Assembly (NCBI GenBank): GCA_018261735.1
Contig: JAGTRM010000016.1
Coordinates: 16,904 to 80,903, forward strand
Direction: 5' to 3'
Length of the DNA: 64,000 nucleotides
Origin: Pseudomonadota bacterium
Lineage (GTDB): Bacteria; Pseudomonadota; Gammaproteobacteria; Burkholderiales; Chitinibacteraceae
Each line of letters begins with the position of its first letter. Within the stretch, counting starts at the first letter, position 1. A model generated the notes under the pieces. That model saw only the letters and a program-made list of their open reading frames with translations. It ran no database searches and was not told where the DNA came from. Made by a program: the position numbers and the translations under genes. This document shows, piece by piece, positions 52,608 through 61,683 of the stretch.

Positions 52608-54989
52608 TTATTGAACACCCGCAAGATGTCTTGATGTCTCCATCACCGTATCCGGGTTAAGCGAAATGGTCTCGATGCCCTGCTCCATCAGCCATTGCGC
52701 CAAGTCCGGGTGATCGGAGGGCCCCTGGCCACAGATGCCCACATACTTGCCCTGCTTGCGGCAAGCCGTAATCGCCATCGACAGCATCGCCTTCACCGCA
52801 TCGTTGCGCTCGTCGAACGAGGCCGAGATCGAGCCCCCCGAATCACGGTCGATGCCGAGCGTGAGCTGGGTCATGTCGTTCGAGCCGATCGAGAAGCCGT
52901 CGAAATGCTCAAGGAAGCGCTCGGCCAGCACGGCGTTGGATGGCAACTCGCACATCATGATCACGCGCAGGCCATTTTCGCCCCGCTTCAGGCCATTGCT
53001 CGCCAGCAGGTCGATCACCCCGCTCGCTTCGGCCAGTGTGCGCACGAACGGGATCATGATCTCGACATTGGTCAGCCCCATTCCGTCGCGAACTTTCCTG
53101 ATCGCACGGCATTCCAGCTCGAAGCAATCGCGGAACGCGTCATCGAGATAGCGCGCCGCGCCACGGAAACCAAGCATCGGATTTTCTTCATGCGGCTCAT
53201 AAGCACGGCCACCGATCAGGTTGGCATATTCGTTCGACTTGAAGTCGGACATGCGCACGATCACCTTCTTCGGCCAGAACGCCGCGGCCAGCGTGGCGAT
53301 GCCTTCGCCCAGCTTGTCGACATAGAAATCGACCGCCGACGGATAGCCGGCAATGCGGGCGTCGATCTGGGCATGCAGCTCAGCCGGCACATTGGGCCAG
53401 GCCAGCAAGGCCTTGGGGTGAATGCCGATCATGCGGTTGATGATGAACTCGGTGCGCGCCAAGCCGACGCCGGCATTGGGCAACTGGCTGAAATCGAAGG
53501 CCAGTTCCGGGTTGCCGACATTCATCATCAGCTTGAGCGGCAGTTCCGGCAGCGTCTGCTGCGCCAGATCCACGCGCTCGAACTTGATGTCGCCTTCGTA
53601 CACGTAGCCGGTTTCGCCTTCGGCGCAGGAAACGGTGACCAGATCGCCGTCATACAGCACCTTGGTCGCATTGCCGCAGCCGACGACCGCCGGCACGCCA
53701 AGTTCGCGCGCAATGATCGCCGCGTGGCAGGTGCGGCCGCCGCGATTGGTAATGATGGCAGCGGCGCGCTTCATCACCGGCTCCCAGTCCGGATCGGTGA
53801 TATCAGCGACCAGCACGTCGCCGGGCTGAACCTTCTTCATTTCATGATGGGCACGGACAATGCGCACGCGGCCGACGCCAACCTTCTGGCCAATCGCGCG
53901 GCCTTCGGTCAGCACCTCGCCTTTTTCCAGCATGCGGTAACGCTGCAGGCGCTCGCGCTTGGATTCCTGCGATTTCACGGTTTCCGGCCGGGCCTGCAGG
54001 ATGTAAAGCTGGCCATCTTCGCCATCCTTGCCCCACTCGATATCCATCGGGCGGCCATAGTGTTCCTCGATGGTCAGCGCATAGCGGGCGAGCTCGCACA
54101 CTTCGGCATCGGTCAGCGAGAACTCGCGCCGCAGTTCGGCCGGGGTATCCACGCTGATCACCGAGCGACCTGCCACCGGTTCGTCGTCGTAGATCATGCG
54201 CTGCGATTTGCTGCCCAGCGTGCGGCGCACCACCGCCGGGCGGTTGGCGCGCAGGGTCGGCTTGTGCACGTAGAACTCATCCGGGTTAACCAGCCCCTGC
54301 ACCACCGATTCGCCCAGGCCGTACGAGGACGTGACGAACACCACTTGGTCGAAGCCACTTTCGGTATCGATGGTGAACATCACCCCGGCCGCGCCGATGT
54401 CGGAGCGCACCATGCGCTGGATCGTGCACGACAGCGCCACCAGCTTGTGGTCGTAGCCCTGGTGCACGCGGTAGGCAATGGCGCGATCGGTATAGAGCGA
54501 GGCGTAGACCTTGCGGATCGCATCGAGCACGTTCGCAATGCCCTTGATGTTGAGGTAGGTTTCCTGCTGGCCGGCAAACGAGGCATCGGGCAGGTCTTCG
54601 GCTGTAGCAGAAGAGCGTACAGCGACAGTAACAGCCTCACCCATGCCGGCATAACTGTCGGCAATCGCCTGCTCGAGTGACTCAGGCAGCGGGGTGAGCA
54701 TGATCCATTCGCGGATCTGCTTGCCGGCTTCGGTCAGCGCATGGATGTCATCGATATCCAGCGCATCCAGCAAAGCATCGATCCGCCCGGCCAAACCCAG
54801 GTGCGAAAGAAACAGATGCCAGGCATCGGCCGTGGTGGCAAAACCACCCGGCACGCGCACGCCCTTGGCGGACAATTGCGAGATCAATTCGCCCAGCGAG
54901 GCGTTCTTGCCGCCCACCTGCTGAACATCGGTCATGCGCAGCTCGGACAGGTTGATGACCAGCGGACAAGTTACGGGTGATACCTTCAT
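52608..54989 (-). CDS. ppsA: Phosphoenolpyruvate synthase
   Basis: A 793-residue PpsA, the same length as E. coli PpsA. N-terminal ATP-grasp: [19 protein letters not shown] and [20 protein letters not shown]. Central phospho-His in [20 protein letters not shown]. The PEP/pyruvate barrel ends with [17 protein letters not shown], carrying the catalytic Cys. It makes PEP from pyruvate and ATP for gluconeogenesis. The ATG at 54989 has GGAG upstream and removes a spurious extension. It is probably controlled by the site at 55064-55091. No PpsR regulatory protein gene is adjacent. Confidence 0.96.
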   Translation of the reverse strand: MKVSPVTCPLVINLSELRMTDVQQVGGKNASLGELISQLSAKGVRVPGGFATTADAWHLFLSHLGLAGRIDALLDALDIDDIHALTEAGKQIREWIMLTPLPESLEQAIADSYAGMGEAVTVAVRSSATAEDLPDASFAGQQETYLNIKGIANVLDAIRKVYASLYTDRAIAYRVHQGYDHKLVALSCTIQRMVRSDIGAAGVMFTIDTESGFDQVVFVTSSYGLGESVVQGLVNPDEFYVHKPTLRANRPAVVRRTLGSKSQRMIYDDEPVAGRSVISVDTPAELRREFSLTDAEVCELARYALTIEEHYGRPMDIEWGKDGEDGQLYILQARPETVKSQESKRERLQRYRMLEKGEVLTEGRAIGQKVGVGRVRIVRAHHEMKKVQPGDVLVADITDPDWEPVMKRAAAIITNRGGRTCHAAIIARELGVPAVVGCGNATKVLYDGDLVTVSCAEGETGYVYEGDIKFERVDLAQQTLPELPLKLMMNVGNPELAFDFSQLPNAGVGLARTEFIINRMIGIHPKALLAWPNVPAELHAQIDARIAGYPSAVDFYVDKLGEGIATLAAAFWPKKVIVRMSDFKSNEYANLIGGRAYEPHEENPMLGFRGAARYLDDAFRDCFELECRAIRKVRDGMGLTNVEIMIPFVRTLAEASGVIDLLASNGLKRGENGLRVIMMCELPSNAVLAERFLEHFDGFSIGSNDMTQLTLGIDRDSGGSISASFDERNDAVKAMLSMAITACRKQGKYVGICGQGPSDHPDLAQWLMEQGIETISLNPDTVMETSRHLAGVQ

Positions 54990-55063
54990 GTGACACTGCT
55001 CCTTCGTGTAGTGGTTTGTTGCCGCGCACAAATATAAGCAGGAATATCTGTGCAAACAACCAG

Positions 55064-55091
55064 AATGTAGTCATTTGTGAATAACTACATT
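55064..55091. promoter_or_regulatory. Inverted repeat upstream of ppsA
   Basis: AATGTAGT-N12-ACTACATT is perfect over 8+8 bp and lies 75-102 bp before the ppsA start. The left arm continues into CATTTG. A very similar repeat (GTAGTCAT-N-ACTAC) lies between the RraA-fold and LysR genes at 59811-59843. The 205 bp gap between ppsA and the chemoreceptor gene otherwise shows no gene. Confidence 0.55.
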
Positions 55092-55194
55092 TTTTGTCAC
55101 AACAGCAAAATTACCGTGGCACGCACCGTCTTTTTGTTTTTGATAGCCTCAGCGCTAGCCTCACAGGCTTACGTGTTAAATGCCTCATGCATGC

Positions 55195-56820
55195 TCACAA
55201 TCTGAACTTCGCCGCTGCATGGTTGAGCTCTCGCGCCAGTTCGTCGAGCTGACGCACCTGGGCGTGCGCAGCTTGTACAGCCGCGTCCGATTCTTCAACC
55301 ATCCGGGCGATGCATTCGACGTTGCCGGCGATGCTGTTGCTGACCTGGCTTTGTTCTTGTGCCGCGCTGGCCACTTCGCGAGTCTTTTCCAGCGTGGCGC
55401 GGGCGCCGTCGTTGATTTCGCGCAGCGCCTGGGCGGCCTTCTCGGCAAGTTCGACACCGTGGGTAACTTGATCGCGCACGCCTTCCATTCGCGCAGCGGC
55501 AATATCGGTATCGCTTTGCACGGCACGGATGGTGCGGGTGATGTCCTGCGTGGCACCGCCGGTGCGTTCGGCGAGTTTGCGCACTTCGTCGGCAACAACC
55601 GCGAAGCCACGCCCTTGTTCGCCGGCGCGGGCGGCTTCGATGGCCGCGTTGAGCGCGAGCAGATTGGTCTGATCGGCGATTTCCTTGATGACAGCGCTCA
55701 TGCCGTCGATTTCGCGCGAGCGCTCTACCAAGCCACGGATGAGATCGGCCGCCGCGCCGATATCGCTGGAGATACGGCGAATTTCGTCGGCAGCTTCCTT
55801 GGCGAGCTGTTCGCCGTGAGTGGCCAATTCGGCGGCTTGCCGGGAGTTGCTTTCGGTTTCGCGGGCACTGGCGGAGATGTGGTTGATGCTGACCGTCATC
55901 TGCTCCACCGCAGCGGCGGTGGAGGTCGTGGCTTCGGAAGTCATCTGGCTGCCGCGACTGATCTGCCCGGTTTCTTCGGTCAGTTGCTGCGAGGTGCAGG
56001 CAAGCGTGGTGGAGGCCTGATTGAAGCGGGCGACGATGTCGTGCAACCCTTGCTGCATGATGCGCATCGAGCCGAGCAGACTGTCAGGGCGGCCCTGGGT
56101 ATCGATGCTGCACGAGAGATCACCATTGGCGATTCCCTGGGCAATCTCTGCGGCATATTGCGGTTCACCCCCCAACTGACCGAGGATGCTGCGCATGGCG
56201 CGGGCAGCGAGCAAGGCGACAAGGCCGACAAGAACAGCGCCGGCAATCAGCAACTTGATCGCGCTGCTCCAGAATTGGCGCTCGATGTCATCCGTATAAA
56301 ATCCTATCGCCGGCATCCAGCCCCAAGGCGCGAACTGGCTGACACCGAGCAATTTAGGCAACAGTGTTTTATTCGGGTCACCGGGTCTTGTTGCATAAAC
56401 CTCGACAAAAGCTGCCTCGCCCTTGCTTTGAGCCAAGGCATCCCGCATGGCCTGCGCACCGGTGCGCCCATCCGGAAGTTTGCCCCCCGGATCAGCCTTT
56501 CCCATGCGGCTGGCTACCGGATGGTAAACAAGATAGTCGTCCGTCAGCGTGCGGATAAAAAAATAATCGTCTCCCTTGCGTTGTGCCGCAATAGCTTCCT
56601 TGGCACGCGCCTGGGCTTCTTCCCGGGCGAGCTTGCCGCTGATTTCCAGCCCATGGAAATACTTGAGTTGGGCATCGGCGAACCCCAGCAGGGTGGCAAT
56701 CTGCGACTGGCGCTCGGCCTTCATGCTTTGGCGCAGATTGTACAAACCACCTGTCGCCATGATCACCATGCCCGACAGGGCCATGACCACAATAATCCAG
56801 ATTCGCGTTTTGACTTTCAT
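55195..56820 (-). CDS. Methyl-accepting chemotaxis protein with Cache sensor
   Basis: A 541-residue chemoreceptor. Helix 1 ([20 protein letters not shown]) precedes a periplasmic single-Cache domain (about 35-185) with [20 protein letters not shown] and [18 protein letters not shown]. Helix 2 is [20 protein letters not shown], followed by HAMP-like sequence and the signalling hairpin, whose tip reads [20 protein letters not shown] and [20 protein letters not shown]. No C-terminal NWETF-type tether is present. Single-Cache receptors often sense small organic acids. It is monocistronic. Confidence 0.95.
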   Translation of the reverse strand: MKVKTRIWIIVVMALSGMVIMATGGLYNLRQSMKAERQSQIATLLGFADAQLKYFHGLEISGKLAREEAQARAKEAIAAQRKGDDYFFIRTLTDDYLVYHPVASRMGKADPGGKLPDGRTGAQAMRDALAQSKGEAAFVEVYATRPGDPNKTLLPKLLGVSQFAPWGWMPAIGFYTDDIERQFWSSAIKLLIAGAVLVGLVALLAARAMRSILGQLGGEPQYAAEIAQGIANGDLSCSIDTQGRPDSLLGSMRIMQQGLHDIVARFNQASTTLACTSQQLTEETGQISRGSQMTSEATTSTAAAVEQMTVSINHISASARETESNSRQAAELATHGEQLAKEAADEIRRISSDIGAAADLIRGLVERSREIDGMSAVIKEIADQTNLLALNAAIEAARAGEQGRGFAVVADEVRKLAERTGGATQDITRTIRAVQSDTDIAAARMEGVRDQVTHGVELAEKAAQALREINDGARATLEKTREVASAAQEQSQVSNSIAGNVECIARMVEESDAAVQAAHAQVRQLDELARELNHAAAKFRL

Positions 56821-56977
56821 GGTTTATCTCTGCCACGAATACATCGAATGGCAATACATGGAGGTTTAGATTCGGGATTCGCGGATTACCGCAAAGGACT
56901 GAAAGGGTAAACCTGTGTGGCATCCGTCATTCATGGGGGCCACACAGGTTATTCAACGCGGAAAACTCACTGCACTC

Positions 56978-58324
56978 TTATTGCTTGCCGGCCACCTTCA
57001 ACGGCTCGGAAATCGTCAACAACAGCACAAATGTCAGACAGGAAATAAACGCCATGAAGCCAAACACGTAATCCCAGCCCATTTTGTCCAGCAAGATACC
57101 GGCAATGAAGGGAGCGGCAGCGCCACCCAGTTGCCCGCCCATGTTGACGATGGCATTGGCAACCGGGAATTTCTTCTTGGCCACGAAGGACATCGGGTAA
57201 GACATGTAGGCCGAGAAACCGATACTGAGCAATACGCCGGTCAGGAACAAGAGCACGCCGTAGAGCGTTGGATCTGCTGGTGAATTGATCAAGGCCAACA
57301 TCATCCCCGCTGTGGCAAGTGCCGAAATCAGCATGCCAGGTTTGCGACGCTTGCCCAACAGGCGATCTGAAAGCAGCCCGCCCAGAATGTTGCCCACCAC
57401 AGCCCCCACCCACGGTGCCGCAGCCACAAAACCCATCCCCATGATCGAGAACTTCTTGACCGTGATCAGGTAGGTGGGAATCCAGGCCAGCAATACATTG
57501 GAAATGCCGAGCTGGAAGGCATAGCTGAAAGAGCACCCCAATACATTCCACGATTTGAAAACGCTGCCGGTCGTTTCAAGTATTTTTTCTTCACGAGTGC
57601 GAATCAGCTTGTCGAGCAAGGGCATGGGTTTCGAGACAGGCGCGGCCTTGATCTCACCGCTAGGGCCGGCGGCATCCTGGTTGATGTAATCCAACTCGGT
57701 CTTGTTGACAAAGCGGGAATCTGCCGGATTATTGGTCACAAAAATCCACCAGAAGAAGGAGAGGATAACGCCCGGAACAGCAAACGCGATAAAGATCGCC
57801 TTCCACCCCCACAGCGCAATAATCATGGCGCACAAGGGCGGCACGATCACCGGGCCCATTTTCACTGAGGCAAGAAAAATCCCGCTGGCGGTGCCTTTTT
57901 CCTTCGACGGGAACCAGTTATTGATGGTTGTAGTTACCGCAAGTGGCAACGGTGCTTCTGCAAGACCCAGCACAAAACGGCAAATTTTCAGGGGCAGGAG
58001 TCCGCTAACCAGCCCGGTCAGCCCGGTGACGATTGACGTGGCAATCATCGAAATAGGGAATATCTTTCTCACACCGAATTTAGACAAAAGCCATGCTGAA
58101 GGCAATTGACCCAAAGCATAGGCGATCAGGAACAGGCTGACCAAGCCACCTGCTTCGGCATTGCTCATCACAAACTCTTTGCGCAGAAACGGCAGGGCAA
58201 CACCGAGATTGGCTCGGTCAGCGCAGGCGATGGTATAGATAATAAAGAACAACCCTGCAACCACCCAACGATACCTGCTGGGTTTGATGGTGGTTGCACT
58301 TTCAATTTGTATTGCCATGTCCAT
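56978..58324 (-). CDS. MFS transporter, anion:cation symporter (ACS) family
   Basis: A 448-residue, 12-helix permease. The first helix is VVAGLFFIIYTIACADRANL, then RKEFVMSNAEAGGLVSLFLI, the ACS pattern seen in glucarate, galactonate and phthalate carriers. The motif RFVLGLAEAPLPLAVTTTIN closes the first half. An AGGAG site lies directly before ATG 58324. It lies downstream of two RraA-fold genes on the same strand, so it should import their substrate or a precursor, an organic or sugar acid. Substrate cannot be read from sequence. Confidence 0.88.
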   Translation of the reverse strand: MDMAIQIESATTIKPSRYRWVVAGLFFIIYTIACADRANLGVALPFLRKEFVMSNAEAGGLVSLFLIAYALGQLPSAWLLSKFGVRKIFPISMIATSIVTGLTGLVSGLLPLKICRFVLGLAEAPLPLAVTTTINNWFPSKEKGTASGIFLASVKMGPVIVPPLCAMIIALWGWKAIFIAFAVPGVILSFFWWIFVTNNPADSRFVNKTELDYINQDAAGPSGEIKAAPVSKPMPLLDKLIRTREEKILETTGSVFKSWNVLGCSFSYAFQLGISNVLLAWIPTYLITVKKFSIMGMGFVAAAPWVGAVVGNILGGLLSDRLLGKRRKPGMLISALATAGMMLALINSPADPTLYGVLLFLTGVLLSIGFSAYMSYPMSFVAKKKFPVANAIVNMGGQLGGAAAPFIAGILLDKMGWDYVFGFMAFISCLTFVLLLTISEPLKVAGKQ

Positions 58325-58357
58325 TTTTTCTCCTATTTTTTAAAATAGTATTGCTCG

Positions 58358-58376
58358 ATGAAATTCAAAATTTCAT
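58358..58376 (-). other. Hairpin between the first RraA-fold gene and the MFS gene
   Basis: A perfect 8 bp stem ATGAAATT / AATTTCAT with a three-base loop lies in the 71 bp gap. It may tune downstream expression; it is AT-rich and could also be an operator. Confidence 0.4.
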
Positions 58377-58395
58377 TTCGGGCCGTATAACAAGA

Positions 58396-59046
58396 TCAAA
58401 CCAGATCGAACCTGAGCAGCGTTTCGGTCAGCCCCAACAGCTCTGCAGTGGTAGCCCCCTTTTTGATCTGCTCCCGGAACAGGGCTTCCTTGTCTTCCCG
58501 CGCCCGAGCTTTCTTGATGGCCCCCTCCACCTCAGCATTGGGCACCACAACCAATCCGTCCTGGTCGCCCACAATGATGTCGCCCGGGTTGATCTGCACA
58601 TCGCCGATACAAACAGGCACATTTGTCTTGCCTGGCTGGTTCTTGCCGGTGCTCTTGATACTCAGGCCCCGGCAAAACACCGGGAATCCCATTTCGATAA
58701 TGGCGCTGGCATCGCGTACACAACCATTGATGACTAGGCCCGCCAAGCCCATGTGCAAAGCCTGCTGGGTCAGAACATCGCCCCACGGACCCGCTTCCAT
58801 AAAGCCTTTGGCGTCGATTACCAGCACATCACCGGGCTTGGCCTTGAGCATGGCGTAATGAATCATCAGGTTGTCGGCCGGGCGCATGTCGACGGTAAAT
58901 GCAGGCCCTGCCACTTTCATGCCAGGATGGATCGGCTTCATGCCGCTATCCAATGCGCCTTTGGCCCCTTGCGCCTCATAAACGGTCGCGACCCCCAAAC
59001 TGCGCAAAGCCTGGATGGCATCCGGAGAAATTTGTTGAAATGTCAT
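58396..59046 (-). CDS. HMG/CHA aldolase-type enzyme (RraA fold, D-X20-R-D class)
   Basis: A 216-residue member of the RraA/HMG-aldolase fold. The segment from GPWGDVLTQQ to NGCVRD contains Asp, exactly 20 residues, then Arg-Asp, the D-X20-R-D motif of 4-hydroxy-4-methyl-2-oxoglutarate / 4-carboxy-4-hydroxy-2-oxoadipate aldolases. These metal-dependent class II aldolases release pyruvate at the end of gallate and protocatechuate 4,5-cleavage routes. No ring-cleavage gene is nearby, so another branched hydroxy-oxo acid is possible. It lies between the MFS gene and a second RraA-fold gene on the same strand. Confidence 0.85.
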   Translation of the reverse strand: MTFQQISPDAIQALRSLGVATVYEAQGAKGALDSGMKPIHPGMKVAGPAFTVDMRPADNLMIHYAMLKAKPGDVLVIDAKGFMEAGPWGDVLTQQALHMGLAGLVINGCVRDASAIIEMGFPVFCRGLSIKSTGKNQPGKTNVPVCIGDVQINPGDIIVGDQDGLVVVPNAEVEGAIKKARAREDKEALFREQIKKGATTAELLGLTETLLRFDLV

Positions 59047-59118
59047 TATCGTGTTCTTTTCAAGGTATCTGGAGCAGGCTGCCGGCCGCCTCTGTGGCCG
59101 TTGAAGCCCGCGTTGGGA

Positions 59119-59793
59119 TTACTTTGCTTCTGGCGCCCGTTGCAAAGTGTGATAGCCGAATTGGCGGCGTGCCTCGGCAAGCTTCATGCCGGAAAGCGCT
59201 GCCTTTACGATTCTTTTCTCGACTTCGCTCATGGACAACGCACGCTTCAGCACCTCCAGGGTTCTTGCCGCGGGTACGACGACGACACCATCGGCATCGG
59301 CCACAACAAGATCTCTGGGACAAACTCGCACGCCGCCGAGCGTTACCGGTTCACCCACGGCATCGACCTGTACACGATCCTTGCCCGTACGCATGAAACG
59401 GCCTGCCGCATAGAGCGGGTAGCCGACATCCTCTGCTTCCGCCGTATCGCGGCAGACACCGTTGACCACCGTGCCGCCGATCCCGCGGTTTGCCGCAACC
59501 TGGCTCATGATTCCGCCCCAGACGGTGCAATCCGGGCGCCCCGCGTTATCCAGCACCGCGACAGTGCCAGTTGGGATGGTGTCCAGATAGTCACCCACGG
59601 TGCCGGGTTTCGCGCTATCTACCGGGGCAAAACGCACGGTGAAGGCCGGGCCAAAGATTTTTTTCGGGCCAACAATATGCCCGATACCCAATGCACTTCC
59701 CGGTAGGCGAAAGTAATCCAGAGCATCAGAAATCTCCGCGGTGGATAGATCACGCCCCTTTTCCCAAACATCTTGATCCGTTTGCATGTCCAT
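59119..59793 (-). CDS. RraA-like protein (G-X20-R-D-X2-E class)
   Basis: A 224-residue second RraA-fold protein. At the site where its neighbour has Asp it has Gly (VWGGIMSQ), followed 20 residues later by Arg-Asp in NGVCRDTAEAED, and Glu two residues on. As I recall, RraA-like proteins of this G-X20-R-D-X2-(E/D) class include members with oxaloacetate decarboxylase or aldolase activity, while E. coli RraA itself is an RNase E inhibitor. A catabolic role is inferred from context. The ATG at 59793 has a GGAGG site; the longer open frame upstream lies antisense to the LysR gene. Confidence 0.8.
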   Translation of the reverse strand: MDMQTDQDVWEKGRDLSTAEISDALDYFRLPGSALGIGHIVGPKKIFGPAFTVRFAPVDSAKPGTVGDYLDTIPTGTVAVLDNAGRPDCTVWGGIMSQVAANRGIGGTVVNGVCRDTAEAEDVGYPLYAAGRFMRTGKDRVQVDAVGEPVTLGGVRVCPRDLVVADADGVVVVPAARTLEVLKRALSMSEVEKRIVKAALSGMKLAEARRQFGYHTLQRAPEAK

Positions 59794-59810
59794 GGTTTTC
59801 CTCCGTATTG

Positions 59811-59843
59811 AATGTGTAGTCATATTCAAATAAACTACACATT
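59811..59843. promoter_or_regulatory. Perfect inverted repeat between the RraA-like and LysR genes
   Basis: AATGTGTAGT-N13-ACTACACATT, 10+10 bp with no mismatch, fills the 88 bp divergent gap. It starts 18 bp from the RraA-like start and ends 39 bp from the LysR start. LysR regulators bind T-N11-A type symmetric sites in just this arrangement. Confidence 0.65.
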
Positions 59844-59881
59844 GATGCAAACATCGTTTTTTGAACTTAATTTCAGAAAAA

Positions 59882-60766
59882 ATGAACTTACGACAGATCA
59901 AATATTTTTGTGAAGTGGTTGAAGCCGGCAGCGCCGTACAGGCTGCAGCCCAACTTTTCGTTGCGCCAACAGCCATCAGCATGCAACTGGCACAGCTTGA
60001 AGAACATCTTGGAGGGGAACTGTTTGACCGGTCACGACGACCGATGGAACTCACCGCGCTGGGCAAGTTCTTTTATCCGCGCGCCAAGGAATTGCTTGCC
60101 CAGGCGCGGCGGCTCGATGAGGAAGCGCATGGCATTGCTGTTGGCAAGCTGGGATGGCTAGGTATCGGGTTTACACGATCAAGCATTTTTTCCATCTTGC
60201 CTGCAGCAGTCAGGAAATTCCGCGAATCCTTTCCTGATGTGCAGCTTGATCTTGTTGAATTGTTATCTGAATACCAGGTGGAACAATTACGTGAAGGTCG
60301 CATTCACATCGGCATATCCCGGTTCATCGGTACCTTCGACCGACCGGCAGACCTGGCTCACACCGTGATGTTCGATGATCCCTTCGTGGCCGCCCTGCCG
60401 AGCAATCACCCGCTTGCACATCAAGCCTGCATCAGCGCAGCCGACCTTGGGAAAGAACCGTTCATCATCTATCCGAAAGATCCACTGAGTGCCTTTGGAC
60501 AGCAGATGCTCTCATTACTCAGGACTGCAGGCGAAAACCCGGTCGTGGCTTACGAGGCCATCGAGATTCATACCGCCTTGGCTCTGGTCGCGGCCGGGCT
60601 TGGCTGGACTCTGGTCGGGAAATCAATATCGGTGAACAATCGCAGCGATGTCGTTTTTTTGCCAGTCAGCGATCTTCAGACAGGAACTACCATGGTTGCA
60701 GTGACTCGGGCCGGGGAAAACAGCAAACTGGCTGAAGCGTTTCTTTCTATTCTCATCCAGCAATAA
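59882..60766 (+). CDS. LysR family transcriptional regulator
   Basis: A 294-residue LysR regulator. HTH: MNLRQIKYFCEVVEAGSAVQ with FVAPTAISMQLAQLEEHLGG. The effector domain has LGIGFTRSSIFSILPAAVRK and IHIGISRFIGTF. It resembles CbbR/NAC-like or catabolic LysR types. It is divergent from the RraA-like gene and probably activates the RraA-fold/MFS cluster on sensing a pathway acid. ATG 59882 is preferred; an in-frame TTG seven codons earlier is less likely. Confidence 0.9.
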   Translation: MNLRQIKYFCEVVEAGSAVQAAAQLFVAPTAISMQLAQLEEHLGGELFDRSRRPMELTALGKFFYPRAKELLAQARRLDEEAHGIAVGKLGWLGIGFTRSSIFSILPAAVRKFRESFPDVQLDLVELLSEYQVEQLREGRIHIGISRFIGTFDRPADLAHTVMFDDPFVAALPSNHPLAHQACISAADLGKEPFIIYPKDPLSAFGQQMLSLLRTAGENPVVAYEAIEIHTALALVAAGLGWTLVGKSISVNNRSDVVFLPVSDLQTGTTMVAVTRAGENSKLAEAFLSILIQQ

Positions 60767-60808
60767 ACGCCAATATCTTCTTGAACCAGAAGCACCCGCG
60801 ACGACTTG

Positions 60809-61411
60809 CTACTGCAGCAGCAAGCTGGTTGCCAAGCCCAGCATGATCAAAGCGATGCAGGTATCGAGCACGCGCCAGGCCATGGGTTTTCTAAACAGCG
60901 GCGTGAGAAAACGCGCGCCATAGGCCAAGCCGAAAAACCAGACAAAACTGGAAAACGCGGCACCCGCGCCGAAAAACCAGCGTCCCATGTTGCCGCGCTG
61001 GTTGGCCAGCGCACCGAGCAGCACCACCGTATCCAGATAGACATGCGGGTTCAGAAAGGTGAAGCCCAGGCATGCAGCCAATGCGGACGCCAGCGAAACC
61101 CGGCCATTTGGTTCAAGCGCCAGCTGCTCGCCCTGCCATGCCCGCCGTCCCGCCAGTGCGCCATAAATCAGCAGGAAGCCGGCGCCGGCATATTGGGTCA
61201 CCCCCAGCAGCAGCGCATTCTGCTGGATCAGCACGCCCAGGCCGGCAACTCCCAAACCAATCAGCAAGGCATCGGAGAATGCGCAGATCAATGCAATGGG
61301 CAGAAGGTGTTCGCGCCGGATGCCTTGGCGCAGGACAAAGGAATTCTGAGCGCCAATCGCCACGATCAAGACCAGAGAAGACAAAAAACCAGCAAAAACA
61401 TGTGCTTGCAC
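60809..61411 (-). CDS. argO: LysE/ArgO family amino acid exporter
   Basis: A 200-residue membrane protein of six hydrophobic helices. ArgO/LysE hallmarks are VLIVAIGAQNSFVLRQGIRR, SDALLIGLGVAGLG and GFTFLNPHVYLDTVVLLGAL. It exports basic amino acids (arginine, lysine or analogues) and relieves their toxicity. It is divergent from the ArgP-like regulator, the standard partner arrangement in E. coli and Corynebacterium (LysE/LysG). The 272 bp gap now holds a MITE-like element. Confidence 0.9.
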   Translation of the reverse strand: MQAHVFAGFLSSLVLIVAIGAQNSFVLRQGIRREHLLPIALICAFSDALLIGLGVAGLGVLIQQNALLLGVTQYAGAGFLLIYGALAGRRAWQGEQLALEPNGRVSLASALAACLGFTFLNPHVYLDTVVLLGALANQRGNMGRWFFGAGAAFSSFVWFFGLAYGARFLTPLFRKPMAWRVLDTCIALIMLGLATSLLLQ

Positions 61412-61503
61412 GATGCGTACCCGTATGGAATCAAGGTGCCAGATTAGCCGGCCACGAATAAGAAGAAAAACTAAATGTTTTAACGATAGGTTAGAATTTT
61501 TAA

Positions 61504-61675
61504 CCCAGATAATTCGTTAGGACACGCGATGATGACGAGACAAGTTGTGCGACAGTTTTGCCGCAAAAGAGAAGTCCATAGCCTGCTATGGACGACGAAA
61601 GCGCGACAAAAATGGCCACAAACTGGCCGTCAGCGCGCGTGTAGGCTCGCAGAGCCGCCTAATGGATTATCTGGG
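61504..61675. mobile_element. MITE-like element directly upstream of argP
   Basis: A 172 bp element with imperfect terminal inverted repeats: CCCAGATAATTCGTTAGG at the left and CCTAATGGATTATCTGGG at the right. It is flanked on both sides by the direct repeat TTTAA (61499-61503 and 61676-61680), a plausible 5 bp target duplication. Inside are a perfect GTCCATAG / CTATGGAC hairpin (61574-61593) and further foldback sequence (ACACGCG / CGCGTGT). It has no transposase gene. Its right end lies eight bases before the argP start and supplies the sequence around the ribosome binding site. Confidence 0.75.
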
Positions 61676-61683
61676 TTTAACTA

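Noticed and set aside
52695..54680. A 661-codon plus-strand open frame
   Set aside because: It is the antisense of ppsA with His/Gln-rich composition typical of shadow frames.
56821..56900. Possible sigma-28 promoter of the chemoreceptor gene
   Set aside because: A TAAA is followed by GCC-like sequence at 12 rather than about 15 bases and the -10 does not match.
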